The notes beneath the pieces were generated by a model. That model had not been told where the DNA came from, searched no databases, and was given only the letters and a program-made list of their open reading frames with translations. From contig JAGWBV010000020.1 in the NCBI GenBank assembly GCA_021295715.1, forward strand, positions 1 through 33,913: a stretch of DNA of 33,913 nt, written 5' to 3'. How positions within the stretch are numbered: the first letter of the stretch is position 1; every line of letters begins with the position of its first letter. Shown here piece by piece: positions 33,250 through 33,913 of this stretch. Origin of the DNA: Candidatus Poribacteria bacterium (GTDB lineage Bacteria; Poribacteria; WGA-4E; WGA-3G). Made by a program: the position numbers and the translations under genes.

Positions 33250-33268
33250 ACTTTATAGTAAAGTCTAA
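33246..33268. terminator. Perfect 10-bp hairpin at the end of the PPC-cytochrome gene
   Basis: TTAGACTTTA TAG TAAAGTCTAA includes the TAG stop codon (33247-33249). A-rich sequence follows instead of a T-run, so intrinsic termination is doubtful; mRNA 3'-end protection is possible. Confidence 0.45.
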
Positions 33269-33317
33269 AAATATGTGTGGGCAGCATTATGATTTGATGC
33301 CTCTCTCCACTTCTTCT

Positions 33318-33361
33318 GTAGGTGCCCCCTTCTGTGGGAGGGGTTTCTAACCTCGACTCCC
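33318..33361. repeat. GTAGG-type repeat before the rRNA region
   Basis: GTAGGTGCCCCCTTCTGTGG is followed by GAGGGGTTTCTAACCTCGA. The GGTTTCTAACC palindrome is the one seen at 5451 and 19442. The 33269-33381 spacer holds no gene. Confidence 0.55.
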
Positions 33362-33381
33362 AATGCAAATGCAAAATAAAT

Positions 33382-33410
33382 TTGACATCTGTCGTATTTT
33401 GTAGTATACT
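33382..33410 (+). promoter_or_regulatory. Consensus sigma-70 promoter 1 of the tRNA/rRNA region
   Basis: TTGACA (33382-33387), a 17-base gap and TATACT (33405-33410). Five of six bases match the -10 consensus and all six match the -35 consensus. It precedes a second identical arrangement. Confidence 0.8.
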
Positions 33411-33429
33411 TAACTCTGTTGCAAAAAAT

Positions 33430-33458
33430 TTGACAAAGTTAATTTTTTATGCTATACT
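33430..33458 (+). promoter_or_regulatory. Consensus sigma-70 promoter 2, directly before tRNA-Ala
   Basis: TTGACA (33430-33435), a 17-base gap and TATACT (33453-33458), with TGC before the -10. The predicted start of transcription is at about 33465, eight bases before the tRNA. Confidence 0.85.
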
Positions 33459-33472
33459 ACATACTGTCGTTT

Positions 33473-33545
33473 GGGGGTGTAGCTCAGTTGGGAGAGCATC
33501 TGGTTTGCAACCAGAAGGTCAGCGGTTCAAATCCGCTCATCTCCA
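33473..33545 (+). tRNA. tRNA-Ala (anticodon TGC)
   Basis: A full cloverleaf can be drawn. The acceptor GGGGGTG (33473-33479) pairs with CATCTCC (33538-33544) including two G-T pairs, and the discriminator is A33545. The D stem is GCTC/GAGC, the anticodon stem TCTGG/CCAGA with loop TTTGCAA, giving anticodon TGC at 33506-33508. The T stem is AGCGG/CCGCT with loop TTCAAAT. CCA is not encoded (TCC follows), so it must be added. tRNA-Ala(TGC) normally sits in the 16S-23S spacer; here it precedes 23S without a 16S gene. Confidence 0.95.
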
Positions 33546-33594
33546 TCCAGAACTGGTCAAATTTGGCGAAAGTTAGATTTTTTTCAAAATAAAT

Positions 33595-33623
33595 TTGACA
33601 AAGTTATTTTTTTGTGGTATACT
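33595..33623 (+). promoter_or_regulatory. Consensus sigma-70 promoter 3, before the tRNA-like sequence and 23S
   Basis: TTGACA (33595-33600), a 17-base gap and TATACT (33618-33623), the third copy of the same -35/-10 pair. It would drive the tRNA-like sequence and the 23S gene independently of tRNA-Ala. Confidence 0.82.
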
Positions 33624-33640
33624 TACCATTGACGAACATC

Positions 33641-33709
33641 GGAGTAGCTCATTCAGGCGAGCATCTGTTGAGAGTATGACAGAAAACGGTTCGATCCCGT
33701 TCAGCTCCA
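33641..33709 (+). pseudogene. Degenerate tRNA-like sequence
   Basis: It has a D arm (GCTC/GAGC with TTCAGG in the loop) and a perfect T arm (AACGG TTCGATC CCGTT), and ends CAGCTCC-A like an acceptor strand. The 5' side reads GGAG then TAGCTC, so three acceptor bases (CTG would complete the pairing) are missing. The anticodon region TCTGT/ACAGA encloses a 10-base loop and leaves only one variable-loop base. No anticodon can be assigned. It occupies the place of the second spacer tRNA, usually tRNA-Ile, so a decayed tRNA gene is the simplest reading. Confidence 0.6.
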
Positions 33710-33731
33710 TCACCTATAATTGAATAGGTGC

Positions 33732-33744
33732 TGTTCTTTGACAA
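33732..33744 (+). promoter_or_regulatory. boxA-like rRNA antitermination site
   Basis: TGTTCTTTGACAA matches the boxA leader motif of rRNA operons (TGCTCTTTAACA in Escherichia coli). It lies about 40 bases before the 23S start. The TTGACA inside it has no suitable -10 at 16-18 bases, so a promoter reading is less likely. Confidence 0.65.
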
Positions 33745-33784
33745 TTGTATATAGAGGGTAAATCGGTAGAATGATGATATTACT

Positions 33785-33913
33785 TATCAAGCTACTAAGA
33801 GCTTACGGTGGATGCCTTGGTGCCAGGAGTCGACGAAGGGCGTGACAGGCTGCGATAAGCTTCGGGGAGCCGCTTAATAGGCTTTGATCCGGAGATTCCC
33901 GAATCGGGCAACC
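33785..33913 (+). rRNA. 23S ribosomal RNA, 5' end (partial)
   Basis: The sequence from about 33785 aligns by eye to the conserved 5' end of bacterial 23S rRNA: AAGCTACTAAGAGCTTACGG, TGGATGCCTTGG, GACGAAGGGCGTG, CTGCGATAAGCTTCGGGGAG and CCGAATCGGG. The gene runs off the window. The exact first base is approximate. No 16S rRNA lies in the preceding 530 bases after the PPC-cytochrome gene. Confidence 0.93.

Noticed and set aside
33322-33576. 84-codon frame in the rRNA region
   Set aside because: It crosses two promoters and the tRNA-Ala gene.
33738-33772. A fourth promoter using TTGACA at 33738
   Set aside because: No -10-like hexamer lies at 16-18 bases, and the surrounding TGTTCTTTGACAA fits boxA better.

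Overview
The window looks like the chromosome of an uncultured Gram-negative bacterium, most like Candidatus Poribacteria or a neighbouring planctomycete-like lineage. This is an inference. It rests on a complete bacterial proteasome locus with a UBact-type modifier instead of an actinobacterial Pup, on a DUF1501 / WD40 / PPC-cytochrome c gene group typical of planctomycete-like genomes, on ThuA-like and galactose-mutarotase-like sugar genes, on a subtilase with a type IX-like C-terminal sorting domain, and on heavy loading with short dispersed palindromic repeats.

Layout. 1-5425: four tandem paralogous serine hydrolases (beta-lactamase / CubicO fold) in an A-B-A-B order, exported forms alternating with cytoplasmic ones. 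5591-7835: a two-gene NatA/NatB-like ABC exporter. 8010-10957: a ThuA-like protein, an aldose-1-epimerase-like protein and an unrecognised secreted protein. 11295-12449: an orphan LivJ/K-type substrate-binding lipoprotein ending in a clear terminator. 12767-17934: a 1390-residue secreted subtilase overlapping a YegS/DgkB-type lipid kinase. 18161-19939 (minus): a long-chain acyl-CoA ligase. 20226-27491: the proteasome/UBact cluster in the order arc (ATPase), dop, ubact, prcB, prcA, pafA. 27556-33249: a Tat-exported DUF1501 protein, a secreted WD40 propeller and a large PPC protein carrying two c-type haem sites. 33382-33913: tandem consensus promoters, tRNA-Ala(TGC), a degenerate tRNA-like sequence, a boxA and the 5' end of a 23S rRNA gene with no 16S gene in front of it.

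How the genes work together. The proteasome cluster encodes everything needed for tagging and degradation: UBact is joined to lysines by PafA, removed by Dop, recognised and unfolded by the ARC/Mpa-type ATPase, and the substrate is cleaved in a PrcA/PrcB core. UBact already ends in Gly-Glu, so Dop would be needed for removal and not for deamidation. The DUF1501, WD40 and PPC-cytochrome genes probably act outside the cytoplasm.

The most unusual layer is the repeats. One family (five copies) has a covarying first hairpin and a GNRA-like CC-GNAA-GG end followed by an A/T-rich tail. Two copies form the whole leader of prcA and pafA and end 0-1 nt before their ATG codons, one is inserted in frame in the lipid kinase, and one supplies the stop codon of the acyl-CoA ligase. 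A second set of palindromes begins with GTAGG and lies inside three reading frames, including the signal-peptide cleavage region of the subtilase. Everything here comes from reading the sequence; no database search was run.
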